NCBI RefSeq assembly: GCF_001411555.2 | Contig: NC_049911.1 | Location: forward strand, 5,588,209-5,652,208 | DNA length: 64,000 nt | Source: Juglans regia | Lineage: Eukaryota; Streptophyta; Magnoliopsida; Fagales; Juglandaceae | Direction of reading: 5' to 3' | Shown here: piece after piece, positions 23,794 to 34,384 of the stretch | Layout of the letters: each line of letters begins with the position of its first letter | Position numbering within the stretch: the stretch's first letter is position 1 | The notes under the pieces: generated by a model | Told to the model about the DNA's origin: nothing | Database searches by the model: none | What the model saw: only the letters and a program-made list of their open reading frames with translations | Made by a program: the position numbers and the translations under genes

Positions 23794-25436
23794 TGATAAA
23801 TGTGATTTTTATGTAATTTTTATTACTCTTTTATTTATGAAAAGTGTCATTTTTCGTTCAATACTATTGATTTTATTTTATTTTTATATATATTTCTTTG
23901 TTTTCTTAGATTTGAAGGAATGAGAAAATTTAATGCGAAAAAAAACATTTTGGTACAAAAGAAGAGACTACTGATCCAGACTGATGAGAGGCAGCGAGAT
24001 TTGAAGAGAGTCGAAGAGATTTAGGCGAGGAGACTCGCGACCAGAAGGAATCTGTGACTAGAATTGGCGACATGAGTTAGGCGATAAGCGATATATTTTA
24101 CCTTCTAGGCGAGAAGACTTGGTGCAAGGCTCCGGGCGACTAGATTGGGCAACTAGTCTAAACAATCAACTTAAGCGACCAACCTAAACGACATCATGGA
24201 CAATAACTAGTAAAGGTGAGCAGCTTCGCCGCTCGGTAGATTGGCGAGATGAGTCTTTCATCTCGGTCAGGAACCTTAAATCTTAGTCATTGGGCAAGGA
24301 AAGCAGTTATATTCAGCGCACATGTCATCTATCCGGTGAGACCCTTCTGAGTTCCACAATCAATCTCCTGACCACCAAATCCTCCCAAACTCCGCAATTC
24401 AAGCTACATATCACTGAATCTTCCATTTTAGATAATCTTATTATTCTTGGGATAATTTCTTTTATGTTAACATTTATCTTTAGAAACTATTTTCCAGATC
24501 TTTAGCTAGCTAGATTGTAGCCGCACTTATCTTGTTTACGGATTTGAGATTTGACATCTATTTAATTCCGTCTTGTTAGATGAATAGTAGGAGAGGAGAG
24601 TATGAGTTTTAGATTTCAATAGTCCAGAGTTTATCATTTAAGTTTCTTTCAAGGAGGCGGATCTGGAGGGTAGAGGCGAGAGTCGCATGCTTCATCAATC
24701 GACTCCAACGAAGAACATTAGTTTTATTGTTTTTATATTTAATTTCATTATGAACTAGTTTTATTTTCTAGAGTTTTGATGTAGTCTAGCATTGAACACA
24801 GAATCTATATTCTAAGTTATTTTATTTCAATATTTCCATAATTGAGTGTTTATTCCTTATTCTTAATGCTTGTAATTTTCTAGCTAATTATAGTTTGATC
24901 TATTGAATCGCAATGAGACTGAGAGGTGATTTGTGATTAAAACTCTAGAATTAAGGACCATTAGTTGAGCGAAGTGGAGATACTTTATCGAGATTAATGT
25001 GATTTTCAAGAAAAATCTAAAGAACTAATTAAGTCCTCGAATTAGTTAAATTCACATTGAGATATGGATTATTAGTTAGAGATATTTTTGGTATTGTTCG
25101 AGAGAAAATATTGAATAGTTAAGATATTTTTATCATCAAATTGGGATAATTGAAATTCTATAACAAGGAAGAATAAATTATGTGGGATTTGTTAGGTGAA
25201 ATCAAACGCTCTAGATCTCTTCTTATTATCTTTAAAATCTTAATTTTAATATTCTTTTCTTCAGTTTAATTTAGATAATCTATTCTTCAAATTTCGGTTT
25301 TCCAAATAATAATTAATTTAGTAAATTTCAGTACTCAATAGCATAATTATAACATGTGGATTCGACATTCATTTTCTTTAAAATACTTTACTACTTGTTG
25401 CAATTCTGTGCAGTTGCAGATATTTTCAATACAACA
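23794..25436 (+). repeat. 3' LTR of element C
   Basis: 1643 bases from TGATAAATGTGA to CAATACAACA, the partner of 18444-20091. The target duplication CTATC follows directly. Confidence 0.9.
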
Positions 25437-25441
25437 CTATC

Positions 25442-26317
25442 AATCAGTTTGGGGGTGTTAGGTTGTGCTCAAGTTCATCTATACCCCTTGGTGGGTAAAA
25501 CTTTCTTCCAGAACCAGCTAGTAAATACATTATCTTAGTCTGATATGTTGAACTAGGCAACCCATGGTGTTTGAACACATTCTAGAGGAAGAGTTCAGCC
25601 ACTATCTTGGCTTTGGGGGGGTGTTTTAGGAGACTAACGTGGCTGTACTTGGTGAGCCCATCTACTGTAAACTGTTAAAGCCATTCAGATTAAGCAATCC
25701 TTCTATGAAGTCCATGGCAATATGTGAACAAGGTTGGAGAGACCTTGTTAACGTCCTCTCTTTCATCTAGGCCAATAAAAATCCATTAACCCTTTGGCAT
25801 AAGTCACAATTTCTCATAAACTTCTTAACATCCCCTCTTGAGTCTAGGCCAATAAAAATCCCTCCTTACTCTGTGTATCGTTTTGTCATTGATTGAGTGT
25901 CCAACCCTACGGACTACTATGCATTGACTCCAACACTGTATTTTTGAATTCTTTCTAGTTGGGTATATAAAGCATGTTCTTGTACAAGAATAGTTCTTCC
26001 CTCATAGAGTACTCTGGAGGTAATTAGTTCTCTCGGAATTGGGTGCTTAGTTTTAGATGTTCATCACTAGCATAGGATGCATTCAAGTCCTCCAACCAAC
26101 TCAGAGAAGGAAAGGTCATTAAGGACAAAGAGCATTCCTCATCAGTTTCGCTCCTGGACTGGGTGTCAGCTACCTTCTTTTTAGTCTCTTTTTTATACTC
26201 TACTATAAAATCATACCCGAATAGTTTAACGATCCACTTGTATTGCACATGTGTGCCCACTTTTTGATCAAGTAGGTATTTTAAGCTCTGCTACAAAGGG
26301 TTGTCCAGTAGATAGGG
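25442..26317 (-). pseudogene. Chromovirus A: integrase and RNase H C-terminal part
   Basis: The minus strand 26317-26024 encodes the end of RNase H (SLKYLLDQKVGTHVQYKW, then FIVEYKKETKKKVADTQSRS). Decayed integrase follows, with HPQTD near 25460. Both halves of integrase rejoin in frame across element C. The RNase H frame is cut at 26317 by the large LTR; the preceding residues KWRP lie at 28530-28520. Many stops are present. Confidence 0.75.
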
Positions 26318-28517
26318 TGTAACACCCCGTATTTTAGTGTATTTTTAATTGAATGATTATTTTTATTAATTTAAAAATTGATTCTCTTGTTTTAAATTCG
26401 TCAGTTTTTTTGTGGATTTATTTTTATGATTTTTAATTTGTGAAAATTAATTTGATATGTTTCCTTAATATTAATTATTGTTATGCATTTAAATTTCTCT
26501 TTATTTTAAATTAATTTATTGTTGGATTTAATTATATTATTTTAATTTAATCATTACGATTAAATTATTTTATTTAACTTACTGTTTTGAAATCTTATTC
26601 GTTGGATCATTTTTGTGATCCAAAATGTGAGGATTGGACCTCATTTCTTTTCCTCACTTTTTCTTTTTCTCTTTTTCTTTTTCCTCTTTTTATTTTCTTC
26701 TCCTTTTCTTTTCCCCCCATTTCTTTTTCTCCTCTCTCTCTCTTCTCTCTCGTGCGCAGCCCCTCCCTCCTCCCTTCCGTGCGTTGTCCTCCAGCCATTG
26801 CCGCCGTGGTCGACACCGTCCCTACCATTTGCTTCCCCTCCGGCCGGCGACCTCACCCTCCGATTTCCAGCTCCTCTCGCGCCACCATTCTCCTCCACGC
26901 AATGATTAAAGCCGCGGCCACCATTTGTTACAGTGCCTCCGTCGCGCCACCTCCGGCCACCATCTCTTCACCACATCATCCTTGAACTCCCAGCAACCTA
27001 AACCACCCATCCCCAGCTCCGATCTGCCACCGATGAAGCTCCACCATCCACATTTCCGTTTTGAGTATTTTAACCTCCAACACCTCCCGCGCCGCCACCC
27101 CTGGCCAACCACCACCACCATTAGCTTCACCAACATCTCTAAGCCATTCCCTAGTAATCTCGGGTCTTGGTTTGTCCCTGTTCAAAAGTGAGTTTTTGAG
27201 ACCTATGGCCACAGTGCATTTTGCACTATTCCTTTGCTGTGCCGCCACCTTTTGCACCTCCATGATCCTTTGAAAATTAAATTATAGCGCTGTAAGTATT
27301 TTCTCAATGAACTTTCGTGATTTAAATATAATTTTGCACTAACTCATTTTACTGTGAATAGGTTGGTTATGCCAGACTGAGTTCGAGGAGTAAGGGAGTT
27401 AGATGGATTGGAGGATAGAGTTGTTTGTGTGTTTTGGACTATGTTGTGAATTGTTGGATGTTGGATGATGAGACATTTAATGCACATTGCATATTTGCAC
27501 ACATGATCATGTTTGTAAATGAAACTGGGTTTTCGTGTAATTGCATTCATGTTCATGTGTTTATTGAAAACTGGGTTTTCATGTGATAAATGGTTTTTGG
27601 CTGCGTGTGTATCACGACCTTAAGCCGAGAGGGGGCATTATCTCGGTGGAGCTCCTCTGGTCTCTCGGGAGCGGAATATACTGAGTGCATCCCCTTGGTT
27701 GTCACTGGACGACATCGGGATCGGACAAGATGATTACGCTCTCGTGCCGACTTCGTGGCCCCTTTGCTAGCTGGGGCTAGAGGATGCTTGGCCATGAACG
27801 CACTGAGCGCAGAACTAGGCATCGCTTGTTACGAAGTCACACGCACGGTCGTTACCCGTGGTGTGGCGAAGGGAGCCAGGGTGTGCAGATGGTCCCTAAG
27901 GGAGATCATGGTGCATACGGCAAAATTGGTTAATGGGCCATTTTCTGTGAAAATAGCGAGTTTTGGATAAAAGTATTTTGTGTGGGTCATTTTCTTGAAA
28001 ATGACAGATTATTATTTTTGGGCCAAATGGAATTTTGGCATGTGTTAACAAATGTTCATTTTTAGGGAAAATGTTGTTTGAGAATAATGCATACTTCATA
28101 ATATACATGCATGTTGGTTGCATTAATGCATTTTTATTCTCGAGGGTTGTTTGGATTATACTTACTCGCGGTACCGTTTATGGTGATGCAGATTTTGATG
28201 CAGATGATGCTGAGGGTGAGTCTGAGGATTCGGCTCCGCTCGAGGAGTGATATGGGATCACTCGTTCATGTATTTGGCCTTGTGTTATATTTTATTTTGG
28301 GATAACTGTATAACTTATTTAAAACATTTTACCTATGTAAATTTGTATTAAACATTCTAGTACTTAGTTGACTTACTTTAATTATCCGCTGCGTTGTTTA
28401 TTGTACACTGTTGCATGTACACACACTTGACACTATCGTTGGGATGCGTGACTGTGTTGTCATCATCCGGGTGTCTCGATTCCCATGTTCCCGTACATGG
28501 GGGTCTTGGGCGCCACA
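26318..28517. mobile_element. Large solo LTR (TGTAACACCCC type)
   Basis: The sequence begins TGTAACACCCCG and ends GGGCGCCACA, an imperfect terminal inverted repeat. It has no internal retrotransposon genes. The flanks TAGGG and GGGGG are only weakly alike, so the right end could instead be 28515, with CAGGG as the duplicate. The insertion is proven because RNase H of chromovirus A is interrupted between KWRP and the following residues. Inside lies a pyrimidine-rich tract (26640-26760), then a GC-rich proline-coding stretch (26760-27200), then AT-rich DNA. It resembles the solo LTR at 49630-58235 in layout; such long LTRs are typical of Tekay/Del-like chromoviruses. Confidence 0.7.
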
Positions 28518-29890
28518 GGGGGCCTCCATTTAAGCACTGCTAAGACAAGTGCAAATAACTTCTTCTCATAAGTGGGCATCCCTCAAGTCCTTCCCTTTAG
28601 AGCTTGGCTGTGAAAGAGGCTTTCCCTTCTGCATTAACACTGCTTCTATAGATATTCCCGATATATCGCATTCTATAGTGAAAGGAGAGGAGAAGTCAAG
28701 TAAGGCAAGAACGAGGGTTGCATGATAACTTCCTTCAACTTATGGAATGATAGCTTCCATCCCATTTCCTAGCATTTGTTCACTGCTTCCTTCTCCTTCT
28801 ATCAGTTGCATACTACTCCCTTATTCTCAAATTTGTTACATTTGTTAAGTGAGCCTTCTTCAATCACTTGGGATGTAGCTAGACCTTTTAATTCCACTGA
28901 GTTTTCATTGTAGCTGAATTTCATGGTTAACTCCTCAAAACTCCATAGAATAGGCCCAAGTTCCCTCAGCCATTGAATACCCATAACGATGTCACAACCA
29001 ACTATTACCAGCACATGAATATGTGTAAAAAAAAAATGGTGTTCTATATCTTTTCTCAAATCCCTCCACTCTTACTTTCACTAGGCAGTAAATCCCTGTC
29101 GGCCACTCTCACCTTTACTCTCTCAATGAGATCTAGGGGAAGATTTGCTTTTTTTTTTTACCACTGCTGGGTCTAGGGAATTGTGGGTATGGTTAGTATC
29201 AATAAGTACAGTTACCCTGGTAGACCCTATTTTTCCCTTAACCCTCATTGTCTTTGGGTTGTGAGAGCATATTAGGGTGTGAATGGATATTTCTGAGTTG
29301 TAATGGACAATATTCAAATCCACCAGTTCAACCTCCTCTTCCTTTTCGAATATAGCAACTTCTTGCCCAAGTTCAACTTCCTTTTCAAATAACACTTCTT
29401 CCAATAGAAAGTTTAGGATTTTGGCATTTATAGCCCGGGTTCCATTGAGCATCACAATAGTAACATAACCCATTTTCTCTTCTATCATTCATTTGGTTTT
29501 CTTTGATTATTTGGACAATTAATGTGTTTTTTTAGAGGATTTGGGTTTTTTAATATTCCAGGATCAGGTGTATAGGATATGGTTGGTCTATGAAATTTTT
29601 TCTATAAGTTCACATTATCTTCTTGGATTTTAGTTAAGTTATAGGTAGGAGGGTTAAACATTCTCACTGATAATCTTATTTCATCTTTTAATCTACTAAG
29701 AAAACAACTTAACTTAGAAGTATCTACGAACCCTAATCAATCTATTAGACAGAGATTCAAACTGGATCTTATAGTCTTCCACAATTCCATTCTGTCTCAG
29801 CCTAGTCAAGAATTATATTGGATCATCATTTAGTCCAAAACTAATTAGTAGTGCTTTGACAAATGCGTCCCAATTAGTCATGATTCCTCT
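28518..29890 (-). pseudogene. Chromovirus A: RNase H start, protease and gag
   Basis: Minus strand, left to right: RNase H N-terminus (28518-28690; FTIECDISGI, KKLFALVLAVLKW), protease (28802-29260; VIVGCDIVMGIQWLRELGP and the active-site region VLIDTNHTHN, where the usual LVDSGSSHNF is damaged), a linker (29300-29488), and gag remains to about 29890. Protease is joined almost directly to RNase H, so the entire reverse transcriptase is deleted. There are many stops. Confidence 0.75.
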
Positions 29891-29944
29891 AGTTCTTAGA
29901 ACCATACAAGGGTTTTTTCCTTCGTGGGAAAGGAAGCTAGCTAG

Positions 29945-30284
29945 CCGAATATGTGGTAGAGTAGGGTCTCTTCACTTGCGTTCTTTCCACTTTACTTCCA
30001 GGGATTCTATCACATCGAATGCCTTACTGGCCTCGTTTGTTTTCGGATATGAGATGAGATGAGATGAGATGAGATTAAAGTTAAAAAGTTGAATAAAATA
30101 TTGTTAAATTATATTTTTTAATACTATTTTTGTTTTAAGATTTGAAAAAGTTGAATTGTTTATTTTATTTTGTATTGAAAATTGAAAAAATTGTAATAAT
30201 TAAATGAGATAAGATGAGATGAGATGAGATGAGATATTTTCCAAAGCAAAGGAGGCCCTAGATCTCAGCTGCCTGGGACAAAAT
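29945..30284 (-). repeat. LTR remnant of chromovirus A, split by a MITE
   Basis: TCTATCACATCGAATGCCTTA and CTAGATCTCAGCT match the left LTR at 17780-17812. The MITE at 30029-30257 lies between the two halves. Receptor-flank homology resumes at 30285. The PBS and the start of gag are deleted. Confidence 0.65.
30029..30257. mobile_element. Tourist-like MITE in the chromovirus A LTR
   Basis: The ends GGCCTCGTTTGTTTT and (reverse complement) GGCCTCCTTTGCTTT enclose an AT-rich core with four GAGAT repeats at each side (TGAGATGAGATGAGATGAG). The empty site is the matching stretch of the other LTR near 17798 (TTACTTCTAGATC). The 229-bp element belongs to the same family as 41984-42183 and 56685-56864. 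Confidence 0.75.
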
Positions 30285-30620
30285 TTTAATTCTTTCCACA
30301 TTGATTTGGACCAATTCCACCTCGTACGCCGAAAGACTTTTAGAAAAAGTGGAGAACTGAATTGGAGGCCGAGACCTAGTCTATTTCCACATTGACTTGC
30401 ACTAATTTTACCCATATCTTACTCCGTACGTAGAAGCGTGCAAAGTTCCTTAGTATCCATATTTATTTAACACGGACTGTCCGTTTCAGCTAATTAGAAT
30501 ATTCGCAAAAGGAGGATGCGATGAACTAAGCTTGGTATTCGGAAATTCAGGTTCATTTTCTATCAAATTAGCTTATACGTACATTCCCGGATCTTCATAT
30601 TTCCAATATTTCACACCAAT
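30285..30620 (-). promoter_or_regulatory. 5' flank of the receptor pseudogene, distal half
   Basis: The sequence matches 48955-49240, upstream of the intact receptor-like protein. Shared words include CATTTATTT, GACTGTC and CAAATTAGCTTATA. It continues the homology interrupted at 17366. It now forms part of the upstream region of the lectin receptor kinase, about 330-660 bases before that start codon. Confidence 0.7.
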
Positions 30621-30822
30621 TTGTTTGTTTTATATTTCACTTAATTTGTCTTGTCGCCAATTGTATGCCGGCGAGGAATCTGAGTAAAAGTCTGAGTGTA
30701 TGGAATATGCGTAAAAGCCTTTCCATATTCTGTTTTTTATAACGCTTCTTAATTAAGAACTATATATCTGCCGGGCTGTAGATCTATAGATATATCCAGC
30801 GGCTAAAAGTCGGCATCCAGAA

Positions 30823-30890
30823 GATATAAACTGAAACTTCAGGTTCTATTTCGACGCCAAGTTCTCCAACTACTCTCTCTCTCTCTCTCT
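30823..30890 (+). promoter_or_regulatory. Candidate TATA box and CT-rich leader of the lectin kinase
   Basis: GATATAAAC at 30823-30831 lies about 115 bases upstream of the ATG and could be a TATA box. A CT microsatellite at 30873-30890, continued by CT-rich DNA to 30905, is typical of plant 5' leaders. Both are inferred from position and composition only. Confidence 0.45.
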
Positions 30891-30945
30891 ACCTCTATCT
30901 CTACCATCCAAGCCGTAGATTACTACTTTCTTAGGACAAAAAGCC

Positions 30946-32874
30946 ATGTTTCGTCTCTTCATCTTCCTTCTACTTCTTCCCACCGCTCACACAGTTTATT
31001 TCCAAATAACTCGCTTTGAACCGAATGCTGACGACATACTATACTTGGGAGATGCAGAACCTTTTGTTGGAGTCATTGAGTTGATCCAAAGATATGATTA
31101 TCTATGCCGAGTTGGTCGAGCCATCTATTCTGAGAGGGTGCCTCTCTGGGATTCTGATACAGGAAAACTCACTAACTTTAGCACACATTTCTCGTTCGTT
31201 ATCGACACCCAAGGTCGCGCTAAATATGGCCATGGTTTAGCCTTCTTTTTGGCTCCTGTCGGGTTCGAAGTCCCTCTAAACTCAGCTGGTGGATTTCTAG
31301 GCCTATTCAACACAACAACCAGCGATTCATCTCAGAACCAAATTGTTCTTGTCGAATTCGACTCGTTCGCGAACCAAGAATGGGATCCTCCATTTGAGCA
31401 TGTGGGTATTAATAACAACTCAATTGCTTCCACAAAATACACTTCTTGGAATGCCAGCTCACACAGTGGAGATACCGCTGATGTATGGGTCACTTACGAT
31501 GCTTCTACGAAGAACTTGAGCGTCTCTTGGAAATATCAAACAACCTCTAATGCTCAAGAGAATACGAGCCTTTCTTTTGAAGTTAATCTCATGCAGGTTC
31601 TTCCAGAGTGGGTCATAGTTGGACTTTCAGCTGCTACAGGTCAATTTACAGAGCGCACTAAAATTCTGTCATGGGAATTTAGTTCAAGTTTGGAAAGAAA
31701 GGAAAGAGGGGGGAAGAACGAAAAGAAGAAGAGTTTAGTGATTGGTCTAACAGCCTCAGCTGGTGTTCTGATAGCTGTAGCAATTGTAACGTGTGTAATA
31801 TTGTGGGCTTTGAAGGTAAAGAAAAAGGAAGATGAAACAAATGAGACTGTGAACTTAACATCAATTAATGAAGACATTGAGAGAGGAGCAGGACCAAGGA
31901 GATTTTCTCACCGATATCTTGCTTTAGCCACCAACAATTTTTCAGATGACAAGAAATTGGGACAAGGAGGGTTTGGTGCCGTCTACAAGGGGTACTTCAT
32001 TGATTTGGATATAGCAGTTGCTGTGAAGAAAATCTCAAGGGGGTCTAAACAGGGAAGAAAGGAATACGTAACTGAGGTGAAAATTATTAGCAGGATAAGA
32101 CACAGGAATCTGGTTCAACTCATAGGATGGTGCCATGACAATGGTGAGTTCCTACTTGTTTACGAGTTTATGTCAAATGGTAGCCTAGATATGCACTTGT
32201 TTGGCAAGAGGAGTCCTTTAACTTGGGCAGTGAGATACAAGATAGCTTCTGGGTTGGCATCTGCGCTGCTTTATCTCCACGAAGAATGGGAGAAATGTGT
32301 CGTTCACCGAGACATCAAATCGAGCAATGTCATGCTTGATTCTAGTTTTAATGTGAAGCTTGGAGACTTTGGATTGGCTCGGCTCATGGACCACGAGCTA
32401 GGTCCTCAGACAACAGGATTGGCTGGAACGTTAGGCTATATGGCTCCAGAATACATAGCCACTGGAAGGGCTAGTAAAGAGTCAGATGTATACAGTTATG
32501 GTGTGGTTACATTAGAAATTGCTACCGGACGGAAGTCAACCGACCCTCCCGAAGAGGATTCTGCAATGGGATTGGTAGAGTGGGTTTGGAATCTTTATGG
32601 AACTGGAAGGCTTCATATGGCGATTGATGAGAGATTGCATATGGATTTCGAGGAGAAGGAGATAGAGTGTTTAATGATTGTCGGACTGTGGTGTGCTCAT
32701 CCTGATCGAAGTCTTAGGCCGTCAATAAGGCAAGCAATTCATGTTCTTCATTTTGAGGCTGCAACGCCAAATCTTCCTTTGAAGATGCCTGTTCCTTCGT
32801 ATCATGTACCGACAGTACCATTAGTTAGCTCTGGTGAGCCTGTTATAAGTACTAGTCTAGACGACGGTCGTTGA
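30946..32874 (+). CDS. L-type lectin-domain receptor-like kinase, class IX-like
   Basis: A single-exon gene of 642 residues, the usual length and intron state for the family. Residues 1-16 form a signal peptide. Residues 17-247 form a legume-lectin domain (YGHGLAFFLAPVG, VLVEFDSFANQEWDPPFEHV), with many N-glycosylation sites. A membrane helix lies at about 264-290. The Ser/Thr kinase, about 336-604, is complete: glycine loop GQGGFGAVYKG, Lys361, Glu377, HRD 454-456, DFG 474-476 and APE 500-502. GHG in place of the carbohydrate-binding DG of true lectins is, as I recall, common in class IX, so sugar binding is doubtful. The RD-type kinase should be active. Relatives act at the plasma membrane in defence signalling; the ligand is unknown. 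It lies alone between repeats, and its upstream DNA includes a duplicated receptor-gene flank. Confidence 0.95.
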   Translation: MFRLFIFLLLLPTAHTVYFQITRFEPNADDILYLGDAEPFVGVIELIQRYDYLCRVGRAIYSERVPLWDSDTGKLTNFSTHFSFVIDTQGRAKYGHGLAFFLAPVGFEVPLNSAGGFLGLFNTTTSDSSQNQIVLVEFDSFANQEWDPPFEHVGINNNSIASTKYTSWNASSHSGDTADVWVTYDASTKNLSVSWKYQTTSNAQENTSLSFEVNLMQVLPEWVIVGLSAATGQFTERTKILSWEFSSSLERKERGGKNEKKKSLVIGLTASAGVLIAVAIVTCVILWALKVKKKEDETNETVNLTSINEDIERGAGPRRFSHRYLALATNNFSDDKKLGQGGFGAVYKGYFIDLDIAVAVKKISRGSKQGRKEYVTEVKIISRIRHRNLVQLIGWCHDNGEFLLVYEFMSNGSLDMHLFGKRSPLTWAVRYKIASGLASALLYLHEEWEKCVVHRDIKSSNVMLDSSFNVKLGDFGLARLMDHELGPQTTGLAGTLGYMAPEYIATGRASKESDVYSYGVVTLEIATGRKSTDPPEEDSAMGLVEWVWNLYGTGRLHMAIDERLHMDFEEKEIECLMIVGLWCAHPDRSLRPSIRQAIHVLHFEAATPNLPLKMPVPSYHVPTVPLVSSGEPVISTSLDDGR

Positions 32875-34384
32875 GCGTGTGATCACCTGTGAACCATGCA
32901 GCATGCATCTTGATTTGTCAAACTATATATCTAGGCTTGTTGTCTTTGATTTTCTTTTGTATGGCTTATTGTCTTAGGTATACATACTACAATCTATACA
33001 TGATATTGTCTTAACAGTTTTTTATTTTCCTTTTATGGAACGTTTTAGCTGTCACTTTTAGAGATGAATCTTATTCTAGTTTAAGCCAAGTTTTTGGAAA
33101 GATTCTTATGTTATTACGCACTTTATTTTCATGCAATACTTGGGTTTTTGGCTTTTCGGAAAAAATTCACAGAATCTCAATTTTCCTCGAAGTATTTGAG
33201 GTCAAATCCTAGCCTGCTTGTGGGCTTCAGAACCAGTTTTCAACTTTTATCAATAAACTTTAATTTCAGAGTTTTCTTTCTGATTACATCTTTCTAAATA
33301 TCAATTCGATCTTAATTTCTATCGTTTAACCAATTATAAGAATAATTCTTATTCTATATATGATATGGTATATATCACTCTCACAATTTAATTGTGAACA
33401 TACAATTAGGTCCTGCAATTGATTTAAAGCAATGTGATGTTTAAAATGATCTTCTAAAACACATATCGTTTTAAAATATTTTAAAATGTGGTGTTTATAA
33501 TTATATCGTTGCACACTGATAAAACGCATGTTGTACAATGTACAAGGAAAAAGAATACAGGTAAAATGGCGAGTTACTTTTAATAGACCTAAGCGATCCA
33601 ACTGTGGAAAAAACAACAAAATTAATTGGCTGATCGAGACCCTTCAAAATCTTTATTTAAACCAAAAATTGACATTTTGCACTCTCCTTTAATTTTAATT
33701 AACCTTTAAGATGGATGAGAAGTAGGTTAAGAGGCCATGACAACCTTAATTCACGGTCAAATATATTGACATGGTAGACTATGGCCGTAGCTCAAGGATT
33801 ATACAAAGTATGTTTATTCCGGTGATCAATGACAAAACTTTTAAAGATAACGCCTCAAAATTACCCTAATTAAACACTTGATCACAACATTATAAGTGAG
33901 TGAACATTACGTACACTCAACCCCCCGGCCTTAAACTGGTAAACATTTTTGTTGTACGTACAGTGAGTATACATAATGAAACTTATCGTACGTCGTTACT
34001 TTCTTCTGACGTGCATGCTAATAAGGACACTACTTGCCTAACGCTTTTTAAAAATATAGAGCAATGGTGAGTAACTAATTAGTTCATCATACATACGGTT
34101 TAAAATATTTCTAGCCATGATCGGCCTCCGACTGATCATCAGAAATCATAAAAACTTCTTGGTGCAAAAGGTGTTGCAACATAAAAAACAGTGAGAGAAA
34201 AGTTTGTTTCAAGGCACATTACAATGTTACTTTTCTTAAGACAATATTCGCCCCCACCAATAACGATATACACACGAGTTACAAACGAATTTGCCTCTAA
34301 GATACAATGAATTCCATAACAAGTTTGTTTGTCTAACTGCTTTATACACATATGAAATTAAAAACCCCGAATATCCTCAGAAAG
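32875..34384. other. Intergenic region downstream of the lectin kinase
   Basis: I see no gene. AATAAA-like words occur near 33250 and could serve as polyadenylation signals for the kinase. The open frames at 33326-33619 and 34139-34351 show no family resemblance. Confidence 0.5.

Larger units (their letters stand above)
18444..25436 (+). mobile_element. Non-autonomous Ty3/Gypsy element C with gag and protease only
   Basis: Complete ends and a perfect 5-bp target duplication, CTATC (18439-18443 and 25437-25441), bound a 6993-bp element. LTRs lie at 18444-20091 and 23794-25436, a divergent Asp-type PBS at 20098-20115, and a purine tract (TTTGGGGGT) at 23782-23790. The 3.7-kb interior has gag and protease relics like Athila/Tat elements but no reverse transcriptase, RNase H or integrase. 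It must have moved using proteins from a relative. It lies inside the integrase gene of chromovirus A. Confidence 0.9.
17367..30284 (-). mobile_element. Chromovirus relic A (Ty3/Gypsy), heavily nested
   Basis: An old minus-strand chromovirus related to element B. From right to left it holds LTR remains (about 29945-30284), gag, a damaged protease, RNase H, integrase, a chromodomain region and a 3' LTR (about 17370-17816). Reverse transcriptase has been deleted between protease and RNase H. Later insertions inside it are 18444-25436, 26318-28517 and 30029-30257. The limits are set by where homology to the receptor 5' flank stops (17366) and resumes (30285). They are approximate, since I could not identify the target duplication. 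Confidence 0.75.

Noticed and set aside
26587..27273. Several overlapping open frames of 70-132 codons on both strands
   Set aside because: They arise from a CT-rich and GC-rich block inside a solo LTR; low complexity and no domain.
27553..27970. Possible short coding regions on both strands in a less AT-rich block
   Set aside because: They lie in the 3' part of a solo LTR, and opposite-strand frames overlap almost fully.
34139..34351. Open frame downstream of the relic D protease
   Set aside because: It does not continue the Ty3 pol sequence and has no family resemblance.
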